Of a stretch of DNA of 64,000 nt, positions 9,028 through 18,303 are shown piece after piece. The stretch covers positions 5,385,357 through 5,449,356 of the forward strand of contig KB906767.1 in assembly GCA_000381625.1 (NCBI GenBank). The letters are read 5' to 3'. This DNA comes from Bryobacterales bacterium KBS 96 (lineage in GTDB: Bacteria > Acidobacteriota > Terriglobia > Bryobacterales > Bryobacteraceae). The translations under genes and the position numbers were made by a program. Numbering within the stretch: the first letter of the stretch is position 1; every line of letters begins with the position of its first letter. The notes below the pieces were generated by a model, which worked only from the letters and a program-made list of their open reading frames with translations, was not told the origin of the DNA and did no database searches.

Positions 9028-10770
9028 ATGGCAAATCCGAGCACAGACATTGATCTCCTGCAGGCGGCGCGTTGCGAGGACTTACAGTACTCACAGATAA
9101 AGGAACTGTCGGTCGAAGGTGATTTTGAACGTAGGACCATCAACACTTTGAAAGCGACCGGTGCTCACCTCTTGCAAGGTGCACGCGGGATGGGCAAGTC
9201 GATGCTATTGCGGCTTGCGGAAATTGAATTGGATGCTGCCTTCAAGGCGCAGCGTCAATTGGCAGTGTACGTAAATTTCAAAACGAGTACGCTTTTGGAG
9301 GGAGTCAAGGCAGGCGAGCGTGATGGGTTCCAGATCTGGGTCAATGTAAAAGTCCTCCAGGCGCTTCATGAGAAGCTGGCGTTCCTCAACTTGATCGGCT
9401 CAGGTGGAGATCGGGACCCATACTACCGCGTATTCCACATCGAGTCAGTCGAGCACACCAAGACAGTACTGCAAGACAAAATCCATTTGCTACAAAAGCT
9501 TGCGCTAAAAGAAGCGAATCGGGAACAGACGCTTGCCCAATTGGGCCAAGATTTCTTGGATCAGGTGCTAGATACGAATTTCCTTGTCACTGTGATCCAC
9601 AGCATAATTGACCAGTTCCAACTTGCGAAGGTGGTGTTTCTCTTCGATGAGGCCGCTCACACATTTATTCCAGCTCAGCAGGAGATTTTTTTCGAAATCT
9701 TTAAGCTTCTTCATGGTGATCGAATATCGGTCAAGGCAGCCGTATACCCGACAGTGACGAACTATGGCCGCAACTTCGAAGTCGGTCAAGATGCGATCGT
9801 GATTGCGATGGACAGGTTCGAGCCGGGGCAAGCCGGCCGAGCTGAAAATCGGCAACTCTTTCGCAATCTGCTCGACAAGCGGCTTCCCAAAGGTGGTCCT
9901 TTAAGAAAACAGGTTTTCAATCGCGGGGAAGTACTCGACTTATGTGTAGATCTGTCCACGGGGAACCCGAGAGCTTTTCTGCATTTGCTGAATCGAGCGG
10001 TTGACCAGGGGTTTTCCGAACGTAGCGCCACGTTAGCAGCACAAGAGTATGTTGATCAAGAATTATTGCCGTACCACAGCAACTTGGCGAAGCGACTTCC
10101 GAAATACGCACCCCACGTTCGAATAGGTCTGGATATGCTACGGGCCTACATAATCCCTGAGATTCGGACAAAGAATCACCGCGAGACGAAGAGCGGCTAT
10201 CAATCGGCTTTCTTCACAGTACAACGTGACATGTCACCTAACCTGAAATTGTCCTTAGACTTGATGTGCTATTCGGGCGTTCTGCTGAACAAGGGAACAG
10301 TGAAGATCGCGGAAAGACAGACTGGACTTCGATATATGATTCACCTATCGGTGTTGGCGACGGAAAAGACCTTTTCTAGCGCGAAACTTGCCGATGCAAT
10401 GGGGGCCATCAGTCTCACTGACTATCGTGAGTTCTCCGCGAGTGATCCTCAAATCCAGACTTTCTTGCGGGCACTGCAGGAAGCTTCTGACCAATGCACG
10501 AACTGTTCGTCCCCTTTGGCAGCAAACGCTAAATTTTGCAGCGAATGTGGAACACGGACCGAAGCGCATTCTATTATCAGCACTCTTCTTGATGAGCCCG
10601 TCGCCAAGCTATCTATTAGCCACAGACTGGTCAGGCGTGTCACACCGAGGTTTCCGAAAGTCGGCGACGTTGTCCAGGCACCTCGACAAGATTTAATGCG
10701 GATCCCGTACATCAAGGAAGTCCGGTCGAGGATGATAAAGAACGCCGCTGATGAGTTCATCTCGGGATGA
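9028..10770 (+). CDS. ORC/CDC6-type AAA ATPase with winged helix and C-terminal zinc ribbon
   Basis: The 580-residue product has Walker A GARGMGKS (residues 51-58) and Walker B VVFLFDEAAH (D207, E208). An ADP-sensor-like region follows and then a stretch like a winged helix (SLDLMCYSGVLLNKG). This order fits the bacterial ATPases annotated as ORC-CDC6-like. Near the C-terminus C490-x2-C493 and C504-x2-C507 form a zinc ribbon (CTNCSSPLAANAKFCSECG). Such ATPases occur in mobile or defence-type loci, but no specific function is established from sequence. It directly follows the HEPN-like gene, shares its lower GC, and probably forms a two-gene module. Confidence 0.68.
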   Translation: MANPSTDIDLLQAARCEDLQYSQIKELSVEGDFERRTINTLKATGAHLLQGARGMGKSMLLRLAEIELDAAFKAQRQLAVYVNFKTSTLLEGVKAGERDGFQIWVNVKVLQALHEKLAFLNLIGSGGDRDPYYRVFHIESVEHTKTVLQDKIHLLQKLALKEANREQTLAQLGQDFLDQVLDTNFLVTVIHSIIDQFQLAKVVFLFDEAAHTFIPAQQEIFFEIFKLLHGDRISVKAAVYPTVTNYGRNFEVGQDAIVIAMDRFEPGQAGRAENRQLFRNLLDKRLPKGGPLRKQVFNRGEVLDLCVDLSTGNPRAFLHLLNRAVDQGFSERSATLAAQEYVDQELLPYHSNLAKRLPKYAPHVRIGLDMLRAYIIPEIRTKNHRETKSGYQSAFFTVQRDMSPNLKLSLDLMCYSGVLLNKGTVKIAERQTGLRYMIHLSVLATEKTFSSAKLADAMGAISLTDYREFSASDPQIQTFLRALQEASDQCTNCSSPLAANAKFCSECGTRTEAHSIISTLLDEPVAKLSISHRLVRRVTPRFPKVGDVVQAPRQDLMRIPYIKEVRSRMIKNAADEFISG

Positions 10771-10954
10771 TCGTGTGGTGGAGCGCGCGTGCCGTTTTGC
10801 CGTTCGCGTTCGCAACAAGTTTACTTCTGAAAACGCTCTTGTCTTCACTTTTTACTTCCGAGTCATCGGTCATCCGGAAGTCGAAGCCGAAATACTGAGC
10901 TATGGGAGAGTGACAGGAGCAGCGCCATCTTGGCCTTCCAGATTTCTTAAATAG
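10751..10954 (+). CDS. Possible small third gene of the ATPase module (67 aa, unrecognised)
   Basis: ATG 10751 lies inside the end of the ATPase gene (20-base overlap), as in translationally coupled genes. The product contains a beta-like VFTFYFRVIGHPEVEAEI stretch and no motif I recognise. Base composition matches the accessory patch. It could be a chance open frame or the decayed remnant of a longer gene, so confidence is low. Confidence 0.22.
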   Translation: MSSSRDDRVVERACRFAVRVRNKFTSENALVFTFYFRVIGHPEVEAEILSYGRVTGAAPSWPSRFLK

Positions 10955-11083
10955 TGCTAATGGGCACATGGCTTGCGCCGGTCGCGCCGCCCGGCTCCTC
11001 GATCATTCAGCAAGATCCGAAGAGAACGGCCGGGGAGCGCATGTGGGTGAGGCGTCTGCCCCACTAAAGCCAATGACCTTGAG
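10771..11083. other. Gap downstream of the ATPase module
   Basis: About 310 bases hold only the possible 67-aa frame (to 10954) and the second copy of the dispersed intergenic repeat at 10990-11066. I see no tRNA, integrase or clear terminator that would mark an island boundary. Confidence 0.5.
10990..11066. repeat. Dispersed intergenic repeat, copy B
   Basis: This is the counterpart of 821-898. It opens with CCCGGCTC, carries ATTCAGCAA in the same place and ends with GGCGTCTGCCCCA. The central part has diverged. It lies just beyond the low-GC accessory patch. Confidence 0.5.
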
Positions 11084-11260
11084 CTAGTAATAGTCGGCGC
11101 AGCTCATAAAATACCCGCATCGCTCGCACAGCAGCTTGCATTTTCGAGAAATCAGGCGCTGGCTGCACACCGGACAATAGAGCATCGGTTCATCGCGTGA
11201 GTCCTCGTGCAGGTCCTCACGATCCGGGTCGGCCGGCGGCGCGGGAGGTTCTTCGTCCAT
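11084..11260 (-). CDS. Small zinc-ribbon protein (58 aa)
   Basis: A 58-residue frame runs from ATG at 11260 to TAG at 11084. An acidic, Pro-rich N-terminus (MDEEPPAPPADPDRED) leads into MLYCPVCSQRL, then CKLLCERCGYFMSCADYY at the C-terminus. The paired C29-x2-C32 and C45-x2-C48, with extra C41 and C54, form a zinc ribbon. The GYFMSCxDxY ending is, as I recall, typical of a small conserved acidobacterial family of unknown function. It is divergent from hrpB, whose TTG start lies 123 bp away. It is short, but the cysteine spacing makes a chance frame unlikely. Confidence 0.7.
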   Translation of the reverse strand: MDEEPPAPPADPDREDLHEDSRDEPMLYCPVCSQRLISRKCKLLCERCGYFMSCADYY

Positions 11261-11382
11261 GTGGCGCGTCTACGATCCTCATTATAATTAGGCGACGGTG
11301 TGGCCTTCCCAACTTCCGAACATCACCATGTCCACGAGTCTCCTGTTGTTCGACGCGCCAAAGGGCGTCATTGAGGCGGTTG

Positions 11383-13788
11383 TTGACACGCTCTGAACTG
11401 CCGATTGACGCGCTATTGCCGGAAATTGTAAGCACGGTCCGGCAACACCCCATCACATTACTTGAGGCCGAGCCGGGAGCGGGTAAAACCACGCGTGTTC
11501 CTCCGGCGCTATTGGAAGCCGGATTCGCCCACATCTATGTGTTGGAACCGCGCCGGATCGCAGCTCGCATGGCTGCCCGCCGCGTCGCGGAAGAACGCGG
11601 CGAACCCCTCGGCGAGAACGTTGGGTATCAGGTTCGCTTTGAAGAGCAGTCGAGCGCGAAAACGAAATTGTGGTTTCTGACCGAAGGAGTGCTGACGCGA
11701 AAGATCGCCTCCGACCCGGTACTGGCGCGCGCTCAGGTTGTGATTCTCGATGAGTTTCACGAGCGGCATCTCGAAACGGATCTGGCGCTCGCGTTGCTGC
11801 GGCGGTTGCAGCGGACTCGACCCGAACTGAAGCTGCTGCTCATGTCCGCAACGCTGGGCGGTGAAGCGCTCCGCGAGCGATTGGGAAGCGCCGTGCCGCT
11901 GCTGCGTTCTCCCGGCCGCCAATTTTCGGTTGAACTGCGTTATACGCCGCCTTCGGCTATGCCGCTCGAAGAGCAGGTCACCGCGGCCGTGGATATGGCC
12001 CTGCGCGAGATGGACGGGCACGTTCTTGTATTTCTGCCCGGCGTCGCCGAGATTCGGAAATCGATGCAGGCCTGCGAAGGAATTGCCCGGAGAGCGGGCG
12101 CGCAATTAATGCCGTTGCACGGAGACCTGTCGCCTGCCGAACAAGATCGTGTCGTTTCGCCTTCGAGCCAGCGCAAAGTCATTCTTTCGACCAACGTGGC
12201 CGAGAGTTCCATCACGATCGACGGAGTGCGCGGCGTCGTGGATAGCGGATTGGCTCGCGTGGCTTCCTGGTCGCCGTGGAGCGGATTGAGCCGGCTACGA
12301 ATTGAAAGGATCAGCCGATCGTCGGCAATCCAGAGGGCAGGCCGAGCCGGCCGTACAGCGTCCGGGTTGGCGATCCGCGTCTATTCGGAAGAGGATTTCC
12401 GCCGTCGCGCCGAGGTCGCATTGCCCGAGATTCTACGCGCCGATTTGTCTCCCGTTCTGCTGCAACTCGCGGCCATGGGGATTGCGTGCGCGGAACTGCC
12501 CTGGCTGGAATCGCCGCCCGCCGCATCGCTCGACCACGCGCGAGAATTGCTGGTTCGCCTGGGCGCATTCTTACATGGCGAGCTGACGGACGACGGTACG
12601 CGCATGTCCGGGATTCCAGTACATCCTCGCCTGGCGCGATTCTGTTTGGAAGCAGACCGGCTGCGAGCGGGGAAACCTGCGGCCGCGATTGCGGCGCAGC
12701 TCTCGGAAGGACGCCTGCGTTTCGATTCGCAGCAGCGCAAGAATTTCGTATCCGATATTGACATGCTCGCTGGCTTCAATCAGTCGCCGAACACCGCGCG
12801 GCTCGCCCAGCAGATCCTTCGCTCGCTGCCTCGCTCACAGAAGGCCGAAGAAGATCCGCACGCAATTGAGAAGGCGTTGCTCCGCGGCTACCCGGACCGC
12901 GTGGCGCGCCGCCGCGGCGAGACCCTGCTGATGTCGACGGGGGGATCTGCGCGTCTGGATCGGGAGAGCGCCGTGCATTCCGATTTTCTGATCGCCGTCG
13001 AAGTGGAGGATCGGCCGGAGCAGGGCATGCCGCTCGTGCGCGTTGGGTGTCCGATTGAACCCGACTGGCTGTTGGACATGTTCGCCGAGCGCATCGCCAC
13101 TCGCGAGGTTCTTGATTGGAACCGGGAGGCCGAGCGCGTGGAACAGGTGAGCACGCTGCTCTACGATGAGCTTGTAATTGACGAGTCCCGGCAACCTCCC
13201 GCCGATCCTGCCGAGGCTGCCGCGCTGCTGGCGCAGAAAGCGATCGAGAGCGGCATCGAGAGGTTCATCGATCAGGAAGCGCTCGACCTGTTTGTCGCGC
13301 GTGTGAAATTCGCCGCCCGGCATTCCGGAGCGTTCGAAATTCCCCCTGACGTTGTGGTGTCCGCATTGCGTGAAGTTGCGACCGGGCTGCGTAGCTTTTC
13401 CGAGTTGCGACAGGCCGTGTCAAAGGGCGGGCTTGAGCAGGCGATGAACGCGCTGCTTCCGGTTCGCCTGATTGATGAATTGGCGCCCACGCACGTCCGG
13501 CTGCCGGGCGGCCGTCGCGCGCCGATCGAATACTCGGAGCATCACTCGCCTTCGGTGGCCTCGCGTCTTCAGGATTTTTTCGGTATGCGCGAAACGCCGC
13601 GCGTCGGAGGTGGCGCGGTGCCGCTGGTAGTGCATCTGCTCGCGCCGAATCGCCGTCCGGTGCAGATGACGCAGGACCTCGAAAGCTTTTGGAAGAACTT
13701 ATATCCGCAAGTCAGACGGGAATTATCGCGGCGCTACCCGAAGCATAAATGGCCCGAAGATCCGTATCAAACCGCGTCGGGCGTGTAG
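11383..13788 (+). CDS. hrpB: ATP-dependent helicase HrpB (DExH-box)
   Basis: The 801-residue superfamily 2 helicase has Walker A EAEPGAGKTTRVP near residues 28-40. Its DEFH box is at 123-126 (VVILDEFHERHLE), followed by the SAT motif (LLMSATLGG). Motif VI is AIQRAGRAGRTASG. The family-specific C-terminal domain ends in a PKHKWPEDP segment. I choose TTG 11383 because GAGG lies six bases upstream, because translation from there gives MTRSELPID, the usual HrpB N-terminus, and because the length then fits the family. HrpB's cellular role is poorly defined; RNA or nucleic-acid remodelling is the family inference. Confidence 0.9.
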   Translation: MTRSELPIDALLPEIVSTVRQHPITLLEAEPGAGKTTRVPPALLEAGFAHIYVLEPRRIAARMAARRVAEERGEPLGENVGYQVRFEEQSSAKTKLWFLTEGVLTRKIASDPVLARAQVVILDEFHERHLETDLALALLRRLQRTRPELKLLLMSATLGGEALRERLGSAVPLLRSPGRQFSVELRYTPPSAMPLEEQVTAAVDMALREMDGHVLVFLPGVAEIRKSMQACEGIARRAGAQLMPLHGDLSPAEQDRVVSPSSQRKVILSTNVAESSITIDGVRGVVDSGLARVASWSPWSGLSRLRIERISRSSAIQRAGRAGRTASGLAIRVYSEEDFRRRAEVALPEILRADLSPVLLQLAAMGIACAELPWLESPPAASLDHARELLVRLGAFLHGELTDDGTRMSGIPVHPRLARFCLEADRLRAGKPAAAIAAQLSEGRLRFDSQQRKNFVSDIDMLAGFNQSPNTARLAQQILRSLPRSQKAEEDPHAIEKALLRGYPDRVARRRGETLLMSTGGSARLDRESAVHSDFLIAVEVEDRPEQGMPLVRVGCPIEPDWLLDMFAERIATREVLDWNREAERVEQVSTLLYDELVIDESRQPPADPAEAAALLAQKAIESGIERFIDQEALDLFVARVKFAARHSGAFEIPPDVVVSALREVATGLRSFSELRQAVSKGGLEQAMNALLPVRLIDELAPTHVRLPGGRRAPIEYSEHHSPSVASRLQDFFGMRETPRVGGGAVPLVVHLLAPNRRPVQMTQDLESFWKNLYPQVRRELSRRYPKHKWPEDPYQTASGV

Positions 13789-13874
13789 CCGCCAGTCAGA
13801 TCTGCTGCAGGGCGGGGCATGCCTCGACCTTCCTCGCTTCAGCGGCGTAGATGCCATTACCGCAAGGCGCCCCT

Positions 13875-14549
13875 CTACGGTTTTTTCCATGCGAGCGTTA
13901 CGCCGTCGGCAATGGCAAGCAGCGAAATCAGCACGCGGGAATCGCTCCCGAGTTTTTCGTTCAGAGCACGGAGCGCGCGAACGTCCGGATCGGTTGAGTG
14001 CGCGTCGAGAACATTGCCGCGTCTCAGCATGTTGTCGAAAACAATCAGGCCCTCCGGTCGTATCAGCGGCAGAGTCAATTCATAATAGGTGTCGTAATTG
14101 GATTTGTCGGCATCGATGAAAGCAAAATCGAAGCTGCTCTGCCCGTCCTCTTGATTCAGCCGCTGCAGTGTTTCGGCGGCAGGTCCGAGGCGTAAGTCGA
14201 TCTTATGGGCGATGCCGGCCTCTTTCCAATAGCGCTTCGCCCGGCTTGTGTATTCATCGCTCACGTCGCAAGCGACAATTTTGCCGTCCGGGGGCAGCGC
14301 AAGTGCAGTGACGGTGGAACTGTAGCCGGTGAAGACGCCCACCTCCAATGTCTTTTTCGCGCCGAGCATCGCCAGCAGCACGCGGAAAAGCTGTCCTTGC
14401 TCCGGAGAAATCTGCATCACGGCATTCGGGAGCGATTGCGTTTCTTCCCGGCATTTCACGAGTACTGGATGTTCTTGCACGCTGACGTCATAAACGTACC
14501 GATTAATCTCAGCATTGACGAGGTAACTTCTTCCGCTGACCACGCTCAA
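13875..14549 (-). CDS. SAM-dependent O-methyltransferase (caffeoyl-CoA OMT-like)
   Basis: The 224-residue class I methyltransferase matches the bacterial O-methyltransferase family 3. The SAM-binding motif LEVGVFTGYSS covers about residues 68-78. The acidic ACDVSDEY segment binds the SAM ribose. FAFIDADKSNY (D146, D148, K149) supplies the divalent-metal and substrate residues. The start MSVVSGRSYLVNAEINRYV gives the normal family length. Substrate unknown; catechol-like small molecules are typical. It is convergent with hrpB. Confidence 0.85.
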   Translation of the reverse strand: MSVVSGRSYLVNAEINRYVYDVSVQEHPVLVKCREETQSLPNAVMQISPEQGQLFRVLLAMLGAKKTLEVGVFTGYSSTVTALALPPDGKIVACDVSDEYTSRAKRYWKEAGIAHKIDLRLGPAAETLQRLNQEDGQSSFDFAFIDADKSNYDTYYELTLPLIRPEGLIVFDNMLRRGNVLDAHSTDPDVRALRALNEKLGSDSRVLISLLAIADGVTLAWKKP

Positions 14550-14626
14550 TAGCGTAGCGAATAATTACGCAGTGATTTTCGTCGCGGAAACCCGCTTGCT
14601 GACGCAAGGCGGCTCTGAGTGAAGGC

Positions 14627-14650
14627 AACCTGGAAACGGAGCCGCCGCAC
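14627..14650. repeat. 24-bp intergenic repeat, copy 1
   Basis: These 24 bases, which begin AACCTGGAAAC and end GCCGCCGCAC, occur identically at 62173-62196, also in an intergenic region. The surrounding bases differ. Confidence 0.6.
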
Positions 14651-14720
14651 GTCCACGTCCATGCGCGGGATGTGCGAGCGCGATGACGCCGTGAACTAGA
14701 CTTGGGGTGGGAATGTCTTC

Positions 14721-16859
14721 ATGGCTAACGCGCTCATCTACGAAAAAAGCCCGTACTTGTTACAGCACGCTCACAATCCTGTCGATTGGATGCCGTGGGG
14801 CGATGCGGCTCTCGAAAAAGCAAGACGCGAGGACAAACCGATCTTTCTTTCAATCGGCTATTCGACCTGCCACTGGTGCCACGTGATGGAGCGCGAGTCG
14901 TTCGAGAACGAAGGGGTTGCGGCGCTGATCAATCGCGAGTTTGTGCCCATCAAAGTAGATCGCGAGGAGAGGCCGGATGTCGACCGCATCTACATGCTTT
15001 ATGTTCAGGCAAGCTCGGGCAGCGGCGGCTGGCCCATGTCGGTCTGGTTGACGCCCGATCTGAAACCGTTCTTTGGAGGGACATATTTCCCACCCGATTC
15101 GCGCTATGGCCGGCCCGGATTTTCCGAAGTCTTGCAACACATCGCCAGCACATGGCGCGAGAATCGCGAAAAGGTTGTCGCTTCCAGTGAAAACATTACC
15201 AAACAACTGCGTAACTACGCTTCGGGTCCGGGCAAGAGTGGACGGCCCGACGCAACGCTATTCGAATCGGGCTACTCACCGTTCCGGCGTTCGTTCGATT
15301 CGCAATATGGCGGTTTCGGCCCGGCGCCGAAATTTCCGCGGCCAGTTGTGTTCAATTACCTGCTGCGCTTTTACGCGAGGACGAAGAACGAAGAAGCCTT
15401 GGAGATGACGGCGCGGACGCTGCGAGCGATGGCGGCCGGCGGTATGCACGACCAGCTTGGCGGCGGCTTCCACCGTTATTCCGTCGACCGGCATTGGTTC
15501 GTTTCGCATTTCGAAAAGATGCTATACGATCAGGCGCAGCTCGCCGTCTCTTATCTAGAAGCGTTTCAGATTACTCGCGATCCTGTCTTCGAGCGAATCG
15601 CTCGCGACATTTTCGCGTATGTGCTGCGCGATATGCGTCATCCCGGCGGCGGGTTCTATTCGGCAGAAGATGCGGACAGTCCCGATCCAGAGAATCCGTC
15701 CCACAAAGCGGAAGGCGCGTTTTATATCTGGCGCCAAAGCGAGATTGAAGAACTGCTCGACCGGAAGACGGCGGCCTGGTTTTGCCATCGCTACGGCATC
15801 CGCCCTGAAGGCAATGTGCAGGAAGATCCACACGGCGAATTCACGGGGAAGAACATTTTGTACGAGGCATTCACGGAGGAAGAAACAGCCCGGGAATACC
15901 AAACGTCCGCCACGGCAGTTCGAGACTCGCTGGATCCGGCGAAGAATGTTCTCTTTGAGGCGCGTGCAAAAAGGCCCCGTCCTCATCTGGACGACAAAGT
16001 CCTTACGGCGTGGAACGGGCTGATGATCTCCGCTTTCGCGAAAGGCGCCCAGATCCTCGGCGATACGGCTTATCTGGATGTCGCGCAACGGGCGGCGGAT
16101 TTCATTCTAGGCGCGATGTACTCGCCGGAATCGGGCAAATTGCAGCGGCGGTTTCGAGATGGTGAGGCGGCCGTTGGAGGTTTCCTCGACGACTATGCCT
16201 TCTTCGCCCAGGCGCTGCTCGACCTCTATGAAACAACGTTCAATCCCGATCTGCTCGCGTTAGCCGCGCGCTTCGCCCGCGAAGCATTTGCCCAGTTTGA
16301 AGATGCCGAAAACGGCGGCTTCTTTAGCACTCTCCCTGGCGATGCGGATCTGCTCTTGAGAATGAAAGACGATTACGACGGCGCCGAACCGTCGGGCAAT
16401 TCGGTAGCAACCTGCGTTCTGCTCCGACTATCCCATCTTACGGGCGATGATACGTTTCGGGTCCGCGCTGAGCGCTCGCTGCAGGCCTCCGCGCCGAAAC
16501 TCGACGAGCAGCCGTCCCAGGCGCCGCAGATGATGGTTGCTCTAGGAGACTGGCTGTCTGAACCGGCGCAGGTAGTTGTCCGATGCGCGTCGATTGACGA
16601 TCGCGTCCACAGATTTCTATCGGAGCGCCGCCGCCAGTTCGAGCCGTACACAGTGACCGCTGTCGTACCCGATGACGCGGTGGAGGCGCTTCGGCCGCTG
16701 GCTCCATTTCTCGCTTCATTGGACCGGCACGGCGACGCCACCGTCTACGAGTGCGCAAACTTCGTCTGCCAGTTGCCGCGCGCGCTGGACGGCGCGGGGG
16801 TGCAATCTCGCGAGCCTGAAGTAAACGATCGAAGTGCAACTCGCGGGCCGAATACTTGA
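14721..16859 (+). CDS. YyaL/SSP411-family protein (thioredoxin-like domain plus six-hairpin barrel)
   Basis: The 712-residue product has the invariant family opening [17 protein letters not shown]. An N-terminal thioredoxin-fold (DUF255) domain carries C50-H-W-C53 in [16 protein letters not shown]. The remaining roughly 550 residues resemble an alpha/alpha six-barrel like glycosyl hydrolase and GlcNAc epimerase folds, with [17 protein letters not shown] and [11 protein letters not shown] segments. Length and order are those of the YyaL/spermatogenesis-associated protein 20 family. Its reaction is not established, though the barrel suggests a carbohydrate or thiol-conjugate substrate. Confidence 0.88.
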   Translation: MANALIYEKSPYLLQHAHNPVDWMPWGDAALEKARREDKPIFLSIGYSTCHWCHVMERESFENEGVAALINREFVPIKVDREERPDVDRIYMLYVQASSGSGGWPMSVWLTPDLKPFFGGTYFPPDSRYGRPGFSEVLQHIASTWRENREKVVASSENITKQLRNYASGPGKSGRPDATLFESGYSPFRRSFDSQYGGFGPAPKFPRPVVFNYLLRFYARTKNEEALEMTARTLRAMAAGGMHDQLGGGFHRYSVDRHWFVSHFEKMLYDQAQLAVSYLEAFQITRDPVFERIARDIFAYVLRDMRHPGGGFYSAEDADSPDPENPSHKAEGAFYIWRQSEIEELLDRKTAAWFCHRYGIRPEGNVQEDPHGEFTGKNILYEAFTEEETAREYQTSATAVRDSLDPAKNVLFEARAKRPRPHLDDKVLTAWNGLMISAFAKGAQILGDTAYLDVAQRAADFILGAMYSPESGKLQRRFRDGEAAVGGFLDDYAFFAQALLDLYETTFNPDLLALAARFAREAFAQFEDAENGGFFSTLPGDADLLLRMKDDYDGAEPSGNSVATCVLLRLSHLTGDDTFRVRAERSLQASAPKLDEQPSQAPQMMVALGDWLSEPAQVVVRCASIDDRVHRFLSERRRQFEPYTVTAVVPDDAVEALRPLAPFLASLDRHGDATVYECANFVCQLPRALDGAGVQSREPEVNDRSATRGPNT

Positions 16860-16920
16860 CGTTGCGTTCCGACAGTTATATTGTGTTCATGAATCGCTTC
16901 ATCGCAAAGGAGAAGAACGC

Positions 16921-18225
16921 GTGAATCGGCGACATTTCCTCGTGAGTTCCGCCGCGGCCGTTAGCGCCGCGCCCCGCCTCATGTCCAGTCCGAATGACAC
17001 AGTCCGGGTGGCCTGTGTCGGTCTGCGCGGGCGAGGCCGCAGCCACATCGAAGCCTACAGCAAGATGCCGAATGTAGAAATCGTAGCGTTTTGCGATATT
17101 GACGAGAACATTCTCAACAAGCGTCTGCAGGAATTTGAGCAGACCGGCAAAAAACGGCCCGCGTCTTATGTCGACGTGCGCAAACTGCTGGAAGACAAAA
17201 ATATCGACGCGATTTCGATCGCGACTCCGAACCATAGCCATACGCTCCAGACCATCTGGGCGTGTCAGGCCGGCAAAGATGTGTACGTCGAAAAACCATG
17301 CTCGTACAACATGTTCGAGGCGAAGCAGATTGTGGCTGCCGCGCGCAAATATAACCGCATGGTGCAGCAGGGCAGCCAGAGCCGTTCTTCAGCCGCGCTG
17401 CAGGAAGCTGTTCAGAAAATGCGCGATGGATTCCTCGGTGAGGTTTACATGGCGCGCGGTCTTTGTTTTAAGTGGCGGGACACCATCGGCCATACGCCAG
17501 TTGAACCCGTGCCTGCCGGCGTTCACTACGACCTCTGGTTGGGTCCGGCGCCCGAGCATGCGTTCACGCGCAACCGTTTTCATTACAACTGGCACTGGTT
17601 CTGGGATTATGGCAATGGCGATCTCGGCAATCAGGGCATCCACGAAGTCGATATCGCCCGCTGGGGACTGGGGGTCCGGTATCCGAAAAAGGTATCGGCT
17701 ATTGGCGGGCACTTCATGTTCAAGGACGACCAGGAAACGCCGAATACGCTGAACTGCTCGTACGAGTTCGACGACAACGGCAAAACCAAGATGATGGTGT
17801 TCGAAGTCCGCCACTGGATGTCGAATCACGAAGCCGGCATCGGCGAGCACGGCAAAAAGAAAGACTCGAACACGATCGGCAACTTGTTCTATGGCTCAAA
17901 GGGCTACATGGCAATCGACGGGTACACGGAATATCAGACCTGGATGGGAAAAGACCAGGAACCAGGGCCGACGGCGAAGCAGGGCGGCAATCATTTCGCG
18001 AACTTCATTACAGCCGTTCGCAGCCGCAATCGTGGCGAACTGAACGCGGAAATCGAGGAAGGCGCGGCATCCACGGTGCTCGTTCACCTTGCCAACATCT
18101 CGTACCGCCTGGGCCGCGAATTGCACTTCGATGCCGATACTTATAGCTGCACGGGCGACGAAGAGGCGACGCGGATGTTCACGCGGAACTACCGCGCGCC
18201 GTTTATCGTGCCGGAAAACCTATAA
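16921..18225 (+). CDS. Tat-exported Gfo/Idh/MocA-family oxidoreductase
   Basis: I choose GTG 16921 because AAAGGAG at 16906-16912 sits eight bases upstream; the longer frame from 16834 would overlap the previous gene. The 434-residue product opens with NRRHFLVSSAAAVSAAP, a twin-arginine signal. Then comes a Rossmann dinucleotide motif, VACVGLRGRGRSHIEAY (G34-x2-G37-x-G39). EKPCSYN (E124, K125, P126) is the conserved catalytic-lysine motif. The rest forms the mixed alpha/beta substrate domain with FHYNWHWFWDYGNGDLGNQG. It is probably a periplasmic sugar dehydrogenase or oxidoreductase with tightly bound NAD(P). Such exported members are abundant in Acidobacteriota. Confidence 0.85.
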   Translation: MNRRHFLVSSAAAVSAAPRLMSSPNDTVRVACVGLRGRGRSHIEAYSKMPNVEIVAFCDIDENILNKRLQEFEQTGKKRPASYVDVRKLLEDKNIDAISIATPNHSHTLQTIWACQAGKDVYVEKPCSYNMFEAKQIVAAARKYNRMVQQGSQSRSSAALQEAVQKMRDGFLGEVYMARGLCFKWRDTIGHTPVEPVPAGVHYDLWLGPAPEHAFTRNRFHYNWHWFWDYGNGDLGNQGIHEVDIARWGLGVRYPKKVSAIGGHFMFKDDQETPNTLNCSYEFDDNGKTKMMVFEVRHWMSNHEAGIGEHGKKKDSNTIGNLFYGSKGYMAIDGYTEYQTWMGKDQEPGPTAKQGGNHFANFITAVRSRNRGELNAEIEEGAASTVLVHLANISYRLGRELHFDADTYSCTGDEEATRMFTRNYRAPFIVPENL

Positions 18226-18271
18226 CGTCCACAAAATGTTGTGAGAGCGAGGAATCTCCCGCCCTCTTGAT

Positions 18272-18303
18272 TAAGGCTTGATCACACTAAGGCTTGACCA
18301 CGC
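18272..18303. repeat. 16-bp tandem duplication over a stop codon
   Basis: TAAGGCTTGATCACAC (18272-18287) is directly followed by TAAGGCTTGACCACGC (18288-18303). The second unit is the 3' end of the minus-strand secreted-protein gene, including its stop codon; the first lies just outside the gene. Confidence 0.6.
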
